Shown: positions 42,352 to 53,620 of the stretch, piece by piece
Layout of the letters: every line of letters starts with the position of its first letter
Numbering within the stretch: position 1 is the first letter of the stretch
Origin: Didymella arachidicola
Taxonomy: Eukaryota > Ascomycota > Dothideomycetes > Pleosporales > Didymellaceae
Length of the DNA: 64,000 nt
Assembly: GCA_016630955.3 (NCBI GenBank)
Contig: CM049986.1
Coordinates: 1,116,001-1,180,000, forward strand
Direction of reading: 5' to 3'
The notes under the pieces: model-generated
What the model was told of the DNA's origin: nothing
The model's input: only the letters and a program-made list of their open reading frames with translations
Databases searched by the model: none
Made by a program: the position numbers and the translations under genes

Positions 42352-43105
42352 CTACGATGTATGGCGTTCTCTCAACACCGAGGGCGCGGAAGGCATCACG
42401 AAGCTCATGATCTTTGTACAATAGTCAACTGCGGTTTCAGCATGTTTGTCACACTCCTCAATGCCGTGCTTGTGTAACTCCATTGAAGGAGCGATCTGGA
42501 CTTCCGTGGTCTCACGCGTTACTCTCTTCACACGGTCTTGCAGTCTGATGAGGGTTTCCATCCAGTACAATGGACCCCGGACGCGTTGCGCCTACAACCA
42601 ACGTACAACGGTATTTACTGGAGTCTGGTACGACGCGTACGCGTAGCGCTACTCCTGCCTCGGTACATCAGATCCTAACCCTATCGTTAGGCACCAAGCA
42701 TGTTGATTGCTCTCCTGATACAAGGATGCGCCTCCGCTAAACTGAGAGCTGCCCTCGATGCAAGGCTCCGTTTGAATTAACTCGAACCTCTGGAGTTCGG
42801 TTGTGTTCAGAGAGCCATTTTTCCAAAGCCACAGCGTGTAACCGCTGACCGTATTATGCCGGCTAGGTCCGAGATCTTGCACAATGGGGGAGCCCATTCC
42901 AGACCTCCTCTCTTCGACGCACTCACGCGGTCCCGCTGCCTTTGTCGATGCGAAACCCCACTGCTTCTCCAAAGGCCTGTCATAAGCCCTTTGACGGGCG
43001 AATCCTCACCGGACGCCGCTTTACTGGTTGCAATTAGGAGGCGATGAGTCGTTCCATAGCCAGCAGGATCGCTACTTCCTGAGCCAGCGACTAGCTCCAC
43101 GGCAT
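42352..43105 (-). pseudogene. Possible gene relic on the minus strand, family unknown
   Basis: Several minus-strand frames give protein-like text in order but no continuous gene. DAVELVAGSGSSDPAGYGTT occurs near 43090, preceded by an in-frame TAA. A second frame around 42960-42650 reads GPSRHNTVSGYTLWLWKNGS and QFSGGASLYQESNQHAWCLT. A third at 42570-42352 reads MYWMETLIRLQDRVKRVTRE and IEECDKHAETAVDYCTKIMS. No start codon fits the first segment. It could be a decayed gene or a gene with introns I could not place; I recognise no domain. Confidence 0.25.
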
Positions 43106-43231
43106 CGGCCTCTTAAATAGGGGTTCATCGGGTACTATCAAAAGACTGATTGAGAGTGTACACAATTTCATAATTAAGTATATATATGTCCTCATCCGCC
43201 TCGTCTTAATAATCAAAGCTCAAAGCTCGAA

Positions 43232-43315
43232 GCATCCGTTGTGCAGTGGTTAGCATATCTGCTTCCCACCCACGGTGAAAGCAGGGGGTCGCGGGTTCGA
43301 ACCCCGCCGGATGCA
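43232..43315 (+). tRNA. tRNA-Gly(CCC) with 11-base intron
   Basis: The acceptor stem GCATCCG pairs perfectly with CGGATGC, followed by discriminator A. The D arm is GTGCAGTGGTTAGCAT. The anticodon stem TCTGC pairs with GCAGG around loop TT-CCC-A, and an 11-base insert (cccacggtgaa) follows position 37, where eukaryotic tRNA introns sit. The T arm GCGGG-TTCGAAC-CCCGC is perfect and contains the B box. The anticodon CCC reads GGG glycine codons. No CCA is encoded, as expected in a eukaryote. Downstream of the gene (43316-43330) there is a short T run suitable for Pol III termination. Confidence 0.93.
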
Positions 43316-43807
43316 TACAGTCTTTTTGCCATCGGCTCGACCGTTCGTGTCCGTGCTGTGGTGATGAAGCGTTGCTTTTTGCGCGGTGCAGCTGCCAGGA
43401 CACTAGGGAGAGGCCTCCGAGTGCTCGGAAACATGGTGATCGGCCGTAATGGAGGCAAACATTCTTCCTGACGACAGAGCATTTGTGATGGCTGCAGAGA
43501 GAGCAAGCTCTTAAGCACGAGCTCGAGTAAAGCTAGCATTCCAACACCACATACGCACAATAGAAGAGGTCTGGATTAAATGCTCGATAATGCACGGAAA
43601 TAACGGTCAAAGGCCATGTCTGAGTTGAATGAGCTTTTGCATTCGATATTCGTTTAACAACCCAAACGCCTTGCTATGCTACCTGCGCAGTGAGTACTCA
43701 GGCCTGGGGTCAAGCTGCAAACAAGCGCGCCTGTATCTTTTGACGCGGCCTATCCGTTATATATCGGTCAGGCCCTCGCGACCACCGCTGGACAGTCCCT
43801 GCCAACA
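43316..43807. other. Intergenic between tRNA-Gly and SEC11
   Basis: Starts with the likely Pol III terminator (cttttt within 43320-43328). Short antisense frames here overlap the tRNA gene and are not coding. It should include the SEC11 3' UTR. Confidence 0.5.
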
Positions 43808-44470
43808 TCATTCCCTCTGCAACACCACCATCAACCCCATTATCCCCAACATGACCTGCTTCAGCCATGGGTGCTCACTCAGCAGGATCGTGACGTAGCC
43901 CACGAAAGGAATGAAGCCCACCACGCTACCGATGACGTCCTCTTTGCGGTTGAGGAAGGACTGGCCCTGTGCGTAGAGCTCGGTGTCGTCCGCAAGGTTG
44001 TTGTCGCCCTTGGTGAGCAGGCGAAGGGGTGTCTTGCTGTGAGCTTGTTAGTCTCGCTCTTCACACCCAAAATACCAGCATCAGGCGCCGCAGGCTCCAG
44101 TTTCCGCGCGTTGTAGCCATGTTCCCTGGCTCTTGGTTGCCCTGTGCTCGCAACACCCCAAATGAAGCTGTACTTACTCTCCACCATATCTCCTCACGAC
44201 TCTGTGCACAATTGGGATATCCTTGCCCTTAACATTGTACACCACAATCTCTCCAACCTGCGTGTCCAATCCTCGGTTCCACAAGAACAGCAGATCCCCC
44301 CTCTGGAACGCAGGCTCCATGGACCCTGAAAGTACGACGACGATTGGTGAAGGCGAGTCGCTGACTATCGAGAGGCCCTTCCACATCATGAACGCGGTCG
44401 AGAGGACGAGCGCGAAGTTCAGGACTTGCGCAGCGAGTTGCCGGGGCTGCATGCCTGCGACGCCGAGCAT
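43808..44470 (-). CDS. SEC11: SEC11, catalytic subunit of the signal peptidase complex
   Basis: ER-membrane serine protease that removes signal peptides from secretory proteins. Exons 44470-44178 and 44036-43808 on the minus strand give 173 residues. The membrane segment is QVLNFALVLSTAFMMWKGL. The catalytic serine lies in VVVLSGSMEPAFQRGDLLFL, and the His (in place of the bacterial Lys) in KDIPIVHRVVRRYGG. After the 141-bp intron the conserved RLLTKGDNNLADDTELYAQG, VIGSVVGFIPFVGYVTILLS and LGIMGLMVVLQRE complete the protein. ATG 44470 was chosen as the nearest to the family start; the open frame extends further upstream without family resemblance. It is divergent from the gene at 45129. Confidence 0.96.
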
Positions 44471-45128
44471 GGCTGCGGTTCGGGTTGGATGAAGGTGATG
44501 TCTGGTGCGTCTTCGTGGGCGGGCGTTGCGATATGACTGCGACAGTTGTGAATGAGCGGCGTCCCGCCGGGCTGAATGGCTCTTTGCAGACTTTCGCGGT
44601 GTTGTGTTGGAGCTCTGGATGATTGTCGTGGTGAGCTTGAAGCCAGATGTCCTGAGATTGGTTGATTGGCCGCTTATCGATATGAAGTCCCCAAAACCAA
44701 GGCACTCCACTCCGTACACAGCTTCAACACCACACCATAAGCTTTTAAGATGTTCTCGGTCAGGACTTGTGGGAACCATAATCGAGGTAACATGAACCTC
44801 AGAATGACAGTAAAGCGTCAATTGCCCTCGCGAATGACGTGCAGGCGTTCGTCTTCTCTCACTTTGCAAACGGCTGTGCTCCAGCTGCCTTTACCTTGAC
44901 TTTGGCTCAGACGTTGCTGTACTTGAGGGATTCAGAGCTGCTGAACCGTCACCGCATTTTTCTCTCTGTATCTTCTCCTCTCTCGCTCTTATATCTTGAC
45001 TCTCCTCTACTTTCGATTGCCATCTACTTTCAATCGGTCAAGGCGCACTTCGCAGAGTCCACAGAACGCCAGATCCACGTCTATCGTGAAGACAGTAACT
45101 GATCTAGAGCTTGACCATTGTAGCTCCA
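44471..45128. promoter_or_regulatory. Divergent region SEC11 / BTB-like gene
   Basis: 658 bp of non-coding sequence between divergent starts. The part near 44960-45010 is CT-rich, as expected of a fungal transcription start region for the right-hand gene. Confidence 0.5.
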
Positions 45129-47007
45129 ATGACCTCGGCGCAGAATTTGCATGGCTGCCTAGCTGGCACTGTAATTCTGTATCGAGAGCCTGGTTCCACT
45201 AGCCCTCTTTGGCCATCGATCTACCTTACGGATGATGCCACTCCCGATGTCTTCCTGCGGACTCGTCCCAAAGGCCACTATTCTATTATTCTGAAGCTGG
45301 CTCAAGTACTGGACACAAGTTATCTGTGAGTATGAGATACATCGAGAGGTTACTTACAATGCTGACAACTTCAGCCGTTGGGCCCAGACGTCACAGATGG
45401 AGATTTTTGATCCTTGTGCCGCGGACGAAGAAACGAAGCGCACAACTCCCAGGCTTCAGGATGCCTATGATGCTGCGCTCGAGGCTATCGACGCTTCATT
45501 TGATCCAAGCTATTGGAGAGCCATCTTAGCATCAAGCCAGACTCCAGAGCCCGGTTCCATGGTTCCTGATCACGACGATTTTGAGGACGATCCAGAAATG
45601 CAACAAGCAATCCAGATGGGGATTATCAATGTTAGCCCGCAAGATACCAAAACTCGAATGGCGTTGCCGGTACCACAAGGAAGGGCCAAGACCAGCTTCT
45701 TTAACTCTCCACCTATACGCCCCCACAATTCTGTCCCAGACCCGCATAACAGCGAGTTATCGTTGCCTCTTCGTCGACGCCCACAACCACCCCCAACGCT
45801 ACTTTCACCAGTACACTCTCCTCCGAGCAACTGCGAAGCTTTCGGCCTCGCTTCTCGACCCTCAAAGCGCTCAAGTCCATCCGGATCAGAACGTACGGAT
45901 GTCGATCTTCCGTTCCCTACAAAAAGGAGGAAACTCGACGCATGTTCTATTCCGGGGCAGGCCATGGGTTACTCCACATCATTTCAGTCCAATGAAGGGA
46001 CTTTACATAAACCATTCACCATCTCTGACTCTGACGAATCCGGTGATGACTTGGTCCCACCACCACCGAGACGAAAGTCACGAACCGTGAGTGCAGGAGG
46101 GCTGACGCCGTACGTGCCTCAACCATCAGCTCGTAAATCGAAAAGAGCAGCTGCGTCGCATTTCACTGCACGGGAAATCTTTTATCGCAACGGACTTCAC
46201 GCTCCCGCGCCTGCAGCACCAGATGCTGATGTAATAGAAGGAGACCTGTAAGTTCGAGTTGCAAGTGGTAGTTAGCTCGGTCTAATGTGTCACAGTGAAT
46301 CTAGCAATCAGTTCGTGCAGATCTTTGTTGGTCCTGAGATGGATCCAACGAATAACAGCGATATCGATCCGCAGCGTCGACGCTACAGACTCCAACTTCC
46401 CAAACATTACCTTTGGAACAGAGCTTATTTCAGAGGTGCTCTTTCAGGCAAGAACTACATAGAGCCGATCGGCGACAACACGTGGGAGCTTGTGCATCCT
46501 AGACTTCGCGATATTGCACCAGAAGACTTCCGCTGGGCAGCAGAGTACTTGTCAGATGGTGACTTTGGTCACCGAGAACCTGAGACAGAGGAAGAGGTCG
46601 CAGACACCTTCGCCCAATGCATGTCCGCGTGGCGCACTGCCGAGACCCTAGACATGGACGACCTCCTTGACCACATTGTTGACAAAATCAGCGCATCTCA
46701 GCCTCTGTGGGATTTGTGGAATGTCCTGGCTTTTGCCGTCTCAATCTACCAGAGCGAAGTTTCTTTGCAGGCGCACGACAAACTAAAGGCCCTGGTTTCG
46801 GAGTACATCGCAGAGTTGTTTTACATATACCTCGAAGACGATCACCTCAGCGGCACATTTACCGCCCGCCTCAAGCAGCTGCCAGAGCTTGAGAGGGATG
46901 TGCTAAAGAAGCGATTAGCGCAATTGGAGCATCGACCGCAGCTTGGGGAGGAAGAAGATGCAGTGATTGATGAGGAGGACAAGGACGACATGGACTTGTA
47001 CAGCTGA
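45129..47007 (+). CDS. BTB/POZ-like protein with UIM-like motif, function unknown
   Basis: Exons 45129-45325, 45375-46247 and 46296-47007 encode 593 residues. The N-terminal region (YLTDDATPDVFLRTRPKGHY, then ILKLAQVLDTSYLRWAQ) may be a small folded domain. A central segment EDDPEMQQAIQMGIINVS resembles a ubiquitin-interacting motif. It is followed by disordered Pro/Ser-rich sequence with basic patches (FPTKRRKLD, PPPRRKSRT) that could be nuclear localisation signals. The C-terminal ~230 residues (QIFVGPEMD, RRRYRLQLPKHYLWNRAYFR, WELVHPRLRDIAPEDFRWAA, YLSDGDFGH) have the helix pattern of degenerate fungal BTB/POZ domains, with an acidic end. The domain calls are weak; the gene itself is well supported by two clean in-frame introns. 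Confidence 0.78.
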
Positions 47008-47404
47008 TTAAGATGTCAGGATGCACGCTCATCGAACCGCCAACATCGTGGTTGTTAGTTGCGTCAGAGCTTCTCATGGATAGAGTTAACGAATCAGAAC
47101 GGGCAGGCCTCCTCACTTACTACAGGGCGGATAGTCTGGGCATGAATTTGCATTTCTTCAGTTCTATGGATATCTGCGACAGCTCGTTGAGAGGTTTTCT
47201 CACGTTGACAATAGCCGCAGTTTAGGCAAGGACTCGTCTCACTCTCAACGGCGTTCGCGGGGTTACTCCGTCCCTTCGGCCAGAGTTTGAGGACTGTGGT
47301 TTTGTGTGGCGGCAAAAGCTCAAATTTGAAAGCAAGACAGGTCAAATCCAGTATCTCGATGACAACCAAAAGTACTTTCTAAGCCCTTGCACTTGCTAAT
47401 TACT
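47008..47404. other. Short region between convergent genes
   Basis: 397 bp holding the 3' UTRs of the BTB-like gene and RAD9. Nothing else was recognised. Confidence 0.55.
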
Positions 47405-48819
47405 CTACCACAGCCCCTTGATCTCTGACAGCCTCTGCGTCGGCTCAATGACCGCATGACTATCCGTCGTGGTCGTCCTCGACATGCTGCTTGTATCCCG
47501 AAAGGTAGGGAAAGCCGCGACATCATTGTCTGCACTCGCATCCCACCCTAGCGTTTCTTCCTTCTCGTAGTCCATCGGCGCCCACGCCGCATCTTCCTCC
47601 TCCTGTAGCTTCGCGTCATTGTACGGTACAAACAAGCTCTCTTCGCCCTCTTCCTCTGTCTGCGTTGGCGCTGCTTGAGATTGTGACGGTGCTGACGATG
47701 GCTGCCGTGAGCCTGGGTTGCGCAAGCGGCCGTTCTGGTCGCGTCGTGAGGCTGGCTGAACCGGTGGTGGCATCTCTGAATGCACACTACCTGTAACAGC
47801 ACGTTCTGAAGCTACCGAAGGTGCGTGCGAGGCTTGTCTGCTCGGCTCTTGCGGGGTGGCGGTGGGCTGTCGAGGCATAGGCGTCGGTGTGGGCGGTGCG
47901 CCAGCGTAATCACCCGAGGTCATGAGTGTGAATTCAGCTACGAGGCCGTCGCAGCCGTAGCTGAACTGCAGTGGCCGAGTTGGCACGGAGTAACAGGCCT
48001 TGAGGCTAGTTTTCAGAGTGTCGGCATGCAGGACGATGGCCTTGAAGTCCTTGACACTTATGACGATGTGCAGACCTGCCTGCACGCTGAACTCTTCAAA
48101 ATCGGACGTGTTGACGGCCACCGCCGTAACAAGCGGGTGCTTCAAGATTTCCTTGCCGTCTGAGATCTTCTCGGTATAGCTCTTGAAGACGCATCGCCCA
48201 TCCTCGCTAGTGAAGATGTCTAGCAGCTCGGTCTTCGTACCGAAGTATTCAATGTATTCTCGAATGGCACCCGAGTGCATACTCCATCGATTCTGCGCCA
48301 CGCTACGGTCGAAAAGTGCATGCATGACATTGACAGCCTCGTAGGTCAACTTGTACGTCTTGGTCACTCCCTGATTGCAGACCATCTTTATGATAAACCT
48401 ACAGTAAGCGTCGTTATTCTGGTCTTGCAGGCTGACTTTGCAACGCTCAACTGCTCCGTCTCGGCCTAACGGGTCATATAACCGTGCCTTGAAGACGGAG
48501 AGTAGGGCTTTGGTGTACATGCTGCAGGTAAAGCGTCCATCTGCGCCACCTGCATCTGGGATGCATTCATACTCGCTGAAAAACCGATTGTTGTCGAGGG
48601 TCACTGCACAGTATGCAGATTTCGAGGAGTTGAGGGCGGTAAATGTGAACTGAGACGACAAGCATGAGAAACTGATGAAAGTGAACGAGATCCTGGATGA
48701 CCCACTCTTTCTCGACGCGCCTCGATAGCGACAGTTTCGCCGAACTTTCCCAGGCACACAAGGAGGTCATGCACTTTGGATGCTGCTTCAGGTGTCAGTG
48801 TGAAGTTGAGAACGACCAT
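47405..48819 (-). CDS. RAD9, subunit of the 9-1-1 DNA-damage checkpoint clamp
   Basis: PCNA-like subunit of the Rad9-Rad1-Hus1 clamp (fission yeast Rad9, budding yeast Ddc1) that activates the ATR/Mec1 checkpoint in the nucleus. Exons 48819-48706 and 48649-47405 on the minus strand give 452 residues. Exon 1 reads MVVLNFTLTPEAASKVHDLL and GKFGETVAIEARRER; the 56-bp intron (gtgggt ... gtctcag) leads to FTFTALNSSKSAYCAVTLDN, the conserved Rad9 N-terminal block. The clamp fold continues to about residue 280 (ILKHPLVTAVAVNTSDFEEF, FSYGCDGLVAEFTLMTSGDY). The remaining ~170 residues are a disordered Pro/Ser/Gln-rich tail, as in other Rad9 proteins, where it is a phosphorylated docking region; the end is SEIKGLW. 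It is named by family because RAD9 in S. cerevisiae is a different gene. Confidence 0.93.
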
Positions 48820-49006
48820 CGTGCATATTCATGTCAGTGGCGCATCGTCAGGCATCGAGGATAGAAGGTGCTCCAAAGACGCGTTGCCGAAAACGCGCTA
48901 GTGCGGTGACATCACGGGAAGCGCGACCCTGCAGCACGCGGAGCCCTTGGAGTGCGACAGCATTGACAACAACATCAGCACTCGTTTTTGGCAAAGTTGC
49001 ACCAGA
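48820..49006. promoter_or_regulatory. Very short bidirectional promoter RAD9 / F-box gene
   Basis: Only 187 bp separate the divergent start codons. Shared or overlapping core promoters are likely. Confidence 0.55.
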
Positions 49007-50907
49007 ATGGCCCCCGCGCTTCCGGACGATATCTTGCACGTGCTGTGTGAAGAACTAGCCAAGTTGCGACAATTTGACACCCTCTTCAATTGCGCTTGCG
49101 CCAGCCGAGTGCTAGCTGTGCCTGCACTGACCAATTTATATCGGTGTGTCACATCTGCACTGCTTCCTAAAGCATGCTGATCAGTTGTATAGGTCGCACC
49201 ACGAAGCACCAATCCGAGGTGGTGGAGATGACGCGCTAGGTACTACACTTGCCCAAAGGCTTTTGGTCACCCAGCGGTGGTCCATACTCTGGAAGTCTAT
49301 CATCGCCTCCAGTCTTGATACGACATTGTTCCCATACTGTCGCTACATCAAAACACTCGACTTCCGTGATTTAGGAAACCTCTTTGGCGACGAGCAATTC
49401 CGCAGCAAAGTCCAAAAGTCAGCATCACCTATGACTTCTTGTTGCTGGTGCTGATATTTGGCAGACAATTCTTTTCGGGCCCTTTGAAACAATTCGAGAG
49501 GACCGAACAACGGAAGAGTGCTTCCGGGAAGAAATGGATCAGTCTGCTGGATGCCGATACCATCGAAGCTATCGGAGAAGGTACATCTTACTATCCACTG
49601 ACCTGTACAGAGACTGATTGAAATAGCTGTCACGCAACACACACCTATGCTTGAAACAATCAGTGGTGAACGTAAGAGTCCCTGACTCCTTCTGTGTACT
49701 GTAACCTGACCGTGATTAGTGAAATCAGATGCGCTCGTCCGCTGGACTCCTCGATTGCCTCGTCTGCAAAGTTTAGAGCTCTTCGATGGAAGGCCCCTTG
49801 AGAACCCATTGGTTCATGCCTCGCTCCATGAGCATTGCCCCCATTTCAATGAGCTCATGATCTATACATGGTCACAGGAAGATTTATTGTCCGACCACCG
49901 CGACCACAAATTCGCCCAGTTCCTGAGTTCCATGAGAGCCGACTCCCTGAAGTCACTGCAAACGATGCACGACATAGGTGCTGACGCCGAGACCTTTCTT
50001 GCTCTGAGCCATCACGGTGGCTCACTGGAAGATCTCGGAATGTACACCTCGAACGAGTCGCTGTCGCACTTGAACATGTTGCAAGGTTGCACAGCTCTGA
50101 AGCAACTACGCATTGAAGATACTCATGGCGTTGTGGACCTTCAAGCGACTCAAAATGATGTCTTCTTGGAGATGATTGCATGGCTCAGCAAATGCAAGAG
50201 CTTGCGGAGTATTCGCTTCTCTAACTTTGCTTCCGGGGCTGCGCTTATGACGCCAGTGCTGCTCGAGCATGACATCAAGCTAGAACACCTCGAAATTGAC
50301 TCATACATTCTCAAGGACCACAGGGCCTTTCATCAAGCGCTCGTGCATCAGCAAGCGCACCTGGTCGAACTCTCACTCAGCGGGGAACCAGAAGCAATGT
50401 TCCGGGACGATCTCGACACACTCGTTGATTCTTTACGGCAGTTGAAGGCAATGCGGCGTCTTTCGTTAACATTGCCCGAGGTGCTCCGTGACGATTATAT
50501 CATCGCTATCTTCCAGGATCTCAAGCAGATCGAGACCATCTACGTCACAGGCTTGGAGCTAAACGATGGCGTCCTACCAACAATAGGGGATTTGCCAAAT
50601 TTGCGAGATGTCACTCTTTCAGGCATCTCGAAGTTCACTGTTGATGGATTGTTCGACTTCATCTCAATGCTCGGTCCTGGCAACCAAGGTATCCGAGTCA
50701 TCATCGATCAGGCAGATCCGGAGACTGCTCTCACCGACGAGAACCAAACGGTACTGAACGAGTATCTTGCCGAGCAAGTAGGAGGTACATTTGACTACAC
50801 ACTGTTCAAAGGTATTTTACAAGCCCCTACCTACACTATTTGACATGGCACATGCTAACCGCAATCAAGATCCATACCTCTCTGACTTTGAGGGCGACTC
50901 GGATTGA
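49007..50907 (+). CDS. F-box/LRR-like protein (six exons)
   Basis: Probable substrate receptor of an SCF ubiquitin ligase. Exons 49007-49143, 49193-49417, 49465-49580, 49627-49671, 49720-50811 and 50870-50907 give 550 residues. The N terminus MAPALPDDILHVLCEELAKL, then FDTLFNCACASRVLAVPALT has the F-box pattern (LPDDIL, then conserved hydrophobics). The rest consists of repeated Leu-rich segments such as LVRWTPRLPRLQSLELFDGR, HLNMLQGCTALKQLRIED, WLSKCKSLRSIRFSNFA and LPNLRDVTLSGISKF, typical of irregular fungal F-box LRRs. The end is DPYLSDFEGDSD. Five short introns with GT-AG ends all preserve frame. The target protein is unknown. Confidence 0.85.
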
Positions 50908-51299
50908 GTACGTGCCCCGGCCTTGCGTCGAGCCCGAAATCTGAATTATTGATGAATTTCATTCAACCTGCATTGGTGGACTGCAGTATCGGAGAGAAGA
51001 TCGATATGATTCAGCCCACAATATGTTGCGAACAGCAAACTCTGCAGCAAAGTGCTTTATGAGACTGCACATTGTGTAGTCAATGGTCATAAGCGCAGGG
51101 TCAAGCGTTGTTGATAAAGAAAAGTGCGCAATTCGTAAGGAGACGACGTGCAATTGGAGTAGAGGTTGCGGAGTGGAATCATGACGTGGGTCTCGCCTAG
51201 TCTCGGAAAGCGGGGCTCGGAAAAGGTATTGTTCTGTACCTGAGGTTCATCACAATCCAGACCTTGAACTTAAGTCCATCACCCAGAGCCTGTGTCTCA
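50908..51299. other. Intergenic between F-box gene and THI20
   Basis: 392 bp in tandem orientation, containing the F-box 3' UTR and THI20 promoter. I looked for a thiamine-pyrophosphate riboswitch, which in fungi occurs in THI4/NMT1-type genes, and did not find its conserved core (CUGAGA and related helices). Confidence 0.5.
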
Positions 51300-53206
51300 A
51301 TGGCTGCTGCAAAGCGGATCCTGGTGATCGCTGGATCGGATAGCTCCGGTGGGGCGTACGCTTCCTGCCCCCTCCTTCAACACCACCAAACGCAACTGAC
51401 CTGGTGTTTGCAGTGGTCTTGAAGCGGACCAGAAGGTCATTGCTGCACATGGATGTTATGCGATGACTGCGACCACTGCCCTTACCGCGCAGAATACACA
51501 AGGCGTGCAGGACATCCATCACATCCCGCCTACTTTCCTGAAAAAGCAGCTTGACGCAGTCTGCGTTGATGTCGGAGTGGATGTCGTCAAGACAGGTATT
51601 CACCATTGTACCTGTGCAAGGCTGTCAGGATTGACATAGTAGGCAGGTATGCTGGCATCGGTGGAGACCATCGAGATCGTCGCAGATGCTTTTCATCGGT
51701 ACAACGTCACAACGAGCGTAGTTGATCCTGTATGCAGCCTACCACTACACGTCAGCTCCAATACTAATACAATCGACAGGTGATGGTATCAACTTCTGGT
51801 TCACATCTGCTTCCAGAATCGGCTATCTCGACCTTGATCGATAAGCTGTTGCCACTGACCACAATCCTCACACCCAACCTCCCTGAAGCCGAGCTGTTAC
51901 TGAAGATCGCAGGCAAAGATACCACAAGCCCGAAAAATGTTGACGATATCGTGGCGATGGCCAAGCATATTCAGAAGCTCGGTCCTAAGTACGTCTTACT
52001 CAAGGGCGGCCACCTGCCCATGACCAAAGGGCGTTTGATCAGCGAAGAAGAGGAAGAGAGGGAGGTTGTCTTGAACGTGTTGGTCAGTCAGGACCAAGTG
52101 ACTATGATGGAGAGCGAATATCTACACAGCAGAAACACACATGGAACAGGATGCTCATTAGCGTGTAGGACAGCCAAAACCACGGAAGTATGCATCACAC
52201 TGACCTCTCTTCAGCTGCTATTGCGTGCAACATCGCGTTGGGTATGGGCATGGAGAAAGCTGTCAACAAAGCCAATCGTTATGTCGAGGCTGGCATCAAG
52301 ACAAGCGCGAATTTGGGTAAAGGCAGTGGACCGATCAACCACTTTCACTCCACATACACATTGCCATTCTCGCAGTAAGTACTTTTCACTAAACCGTTGA
52401 TCGAGGTGTATACTGAGCGCTGGCACCATAGAGGCGGTTTCATACAATACCTACTCGACCGCGATGATGTCCAGAAGCCGTGGAAAGCATATACCGAGCA
52501 CGACTTCGTGCAGAGAATGGGCGATGGAACATTGCCCGTCGAGAAATACAAATACTACTTGATCCAGGATTATCTCTTCCTTGTCAGTTCCAAGAACCTG
52601 GGAATCAGGCTATGCGAGTACTGACAACTCGACAGGTCCAGTTCGCACGTGCTACGGCCCTCGGAGCATACAAGTCCAGCTCGCTGGCTGACATCGGGCG
52701 CTCTATACAGCAAGTCGTCACACTACAGGAAGAGATCAAGCTACACATCGACTTTTGCAAGGAGCAGGGGTTATCGGTGGAGGTCATCGAGAGCCAAGAG
52801 GAAGATCAAGCTACGACTGCATACACCAGATATGTCCTAGATATCGGGCAATCGCAGGACTGGCTAGCATTACAGGTCGCCCTACTGCCCTGTCTGATCG
52901 GTTATGGCATCATTGCGAAACGCCTCTTCGATGATGCCAAAACATTGAGAGAGGGTAGGTACTGGACGTGGATTCAGCAGTATGTCGATAAGGAGTACAC
53001 GGAGGCGATGGCGAGAGGCTCTGCTTTGGTCGAGGAGCATGCAGGCAAACAGTCGGTGGCGCGTCTTGACGAGTTGGCCGAGATCTTCATCCATGCAACA
53101 AATGTGAGTGCCTCACCTCACATCTTCCTATTGCTCAGCTAATCTGCTCCAGATGGAAAGAGGTTTTTGGGACATGGGCATGAGGGCAGGACGTGCAGCA
53201 CAGTGA
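51300..53206 (+). CDS. THI20: THI20-type bifunctional HMP(-P) kinase / TenA thiaminase II
   Basis: Phosphorylates hydroxymethylpyrimidine and its phosphate for thiamine synthesis; the C-terminal TenA domain salvages thiamine breakdown products. Eight exons: 51300-51355, 51414-51594, 51646-51729, 51780-52164, 52215-52374, 52432-52582, 52636-53103 and 53153-53206, total 512 residues. The kinase part shows ILVIAGSDSSGGAGLEADQK, GVQDIHHIPPTFLKKQLDAV, SVVDPVMVSTSGSHLL, ILTPNLPEAELLL and the anion-hole SRNTHGTGCSLASAIAC. NRYVEAGIKTSANLGKGSGP leads to the TenA half: DDVQKPWKAYTEHDFVQRMG, KYKYYLIQDYLFLVQFARA and the C terminus WDMGMRAGRAAQ. The domain order is that of yeast Thi20. In intron 4 a gtagga donor at 52165 is needed to keep NTHGTGCSLAS intact. 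Confidence 0.95.
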
Positions 53207-53620
53207 AAGCCAGAACGATGTACTTCAGATGTTGAAACGGCTTCTGTGGTCGCAGCGGTCGCGCACGCCGAGTAGCATACTTTTGCAGGGAGCACAACAG
53301 TGCTGTTGCACCTGAAATTGTGATTCTTTGTTGTCGATAACGTTCTTCGCCCCTTCTAATCTTTTCGGCGGGCCCTGCCCCATCTGAGCGTAGTGCGCCA
53401 AGCATCAGTTTGCCTCACCGCGCCATTGCAGATAATTTTCTGTCCCTCACCAACATATACAAACTCGCCTTTTCCTCGAGTTCCATATTGCAGACTTCGC
53501 GATCTTTTGTTGTCGCATTCTTGCAACTAATATATCACATCAGTTTCAGACGAAACACAGCGCTCTCTCTCGCTGAAACGCTCATCCCTTTCACCGGTCC
53601 CTACTGAACACTCGACAATC
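53207..53620. promoter_or_regulatory. Promoter and 5' UTR of DBP2
   Basis: 414 bp between tandem genes. It includes AT-rich sequence near 53,525 (ctaatatatc) and a CT-rich leader up to the ATG at 53621. No coding signal. Confidence 0.55.

Noticed and set aside
42640..43100. rRNA-like feel of the sequence between NHP6 and the tRNA gene
   Set aside because: Phrases such as tttgaattaactcgaac recall rRNA, but no recognisable 5S, 5.8S or large-rRNA core or secondary structure is present.
50908..51299. TPP riboswitch upstream of THI20
   Set aside because: I looked for the conserved thiamine-pyrophosphate aptamer core and splice arrangement and did not find them.
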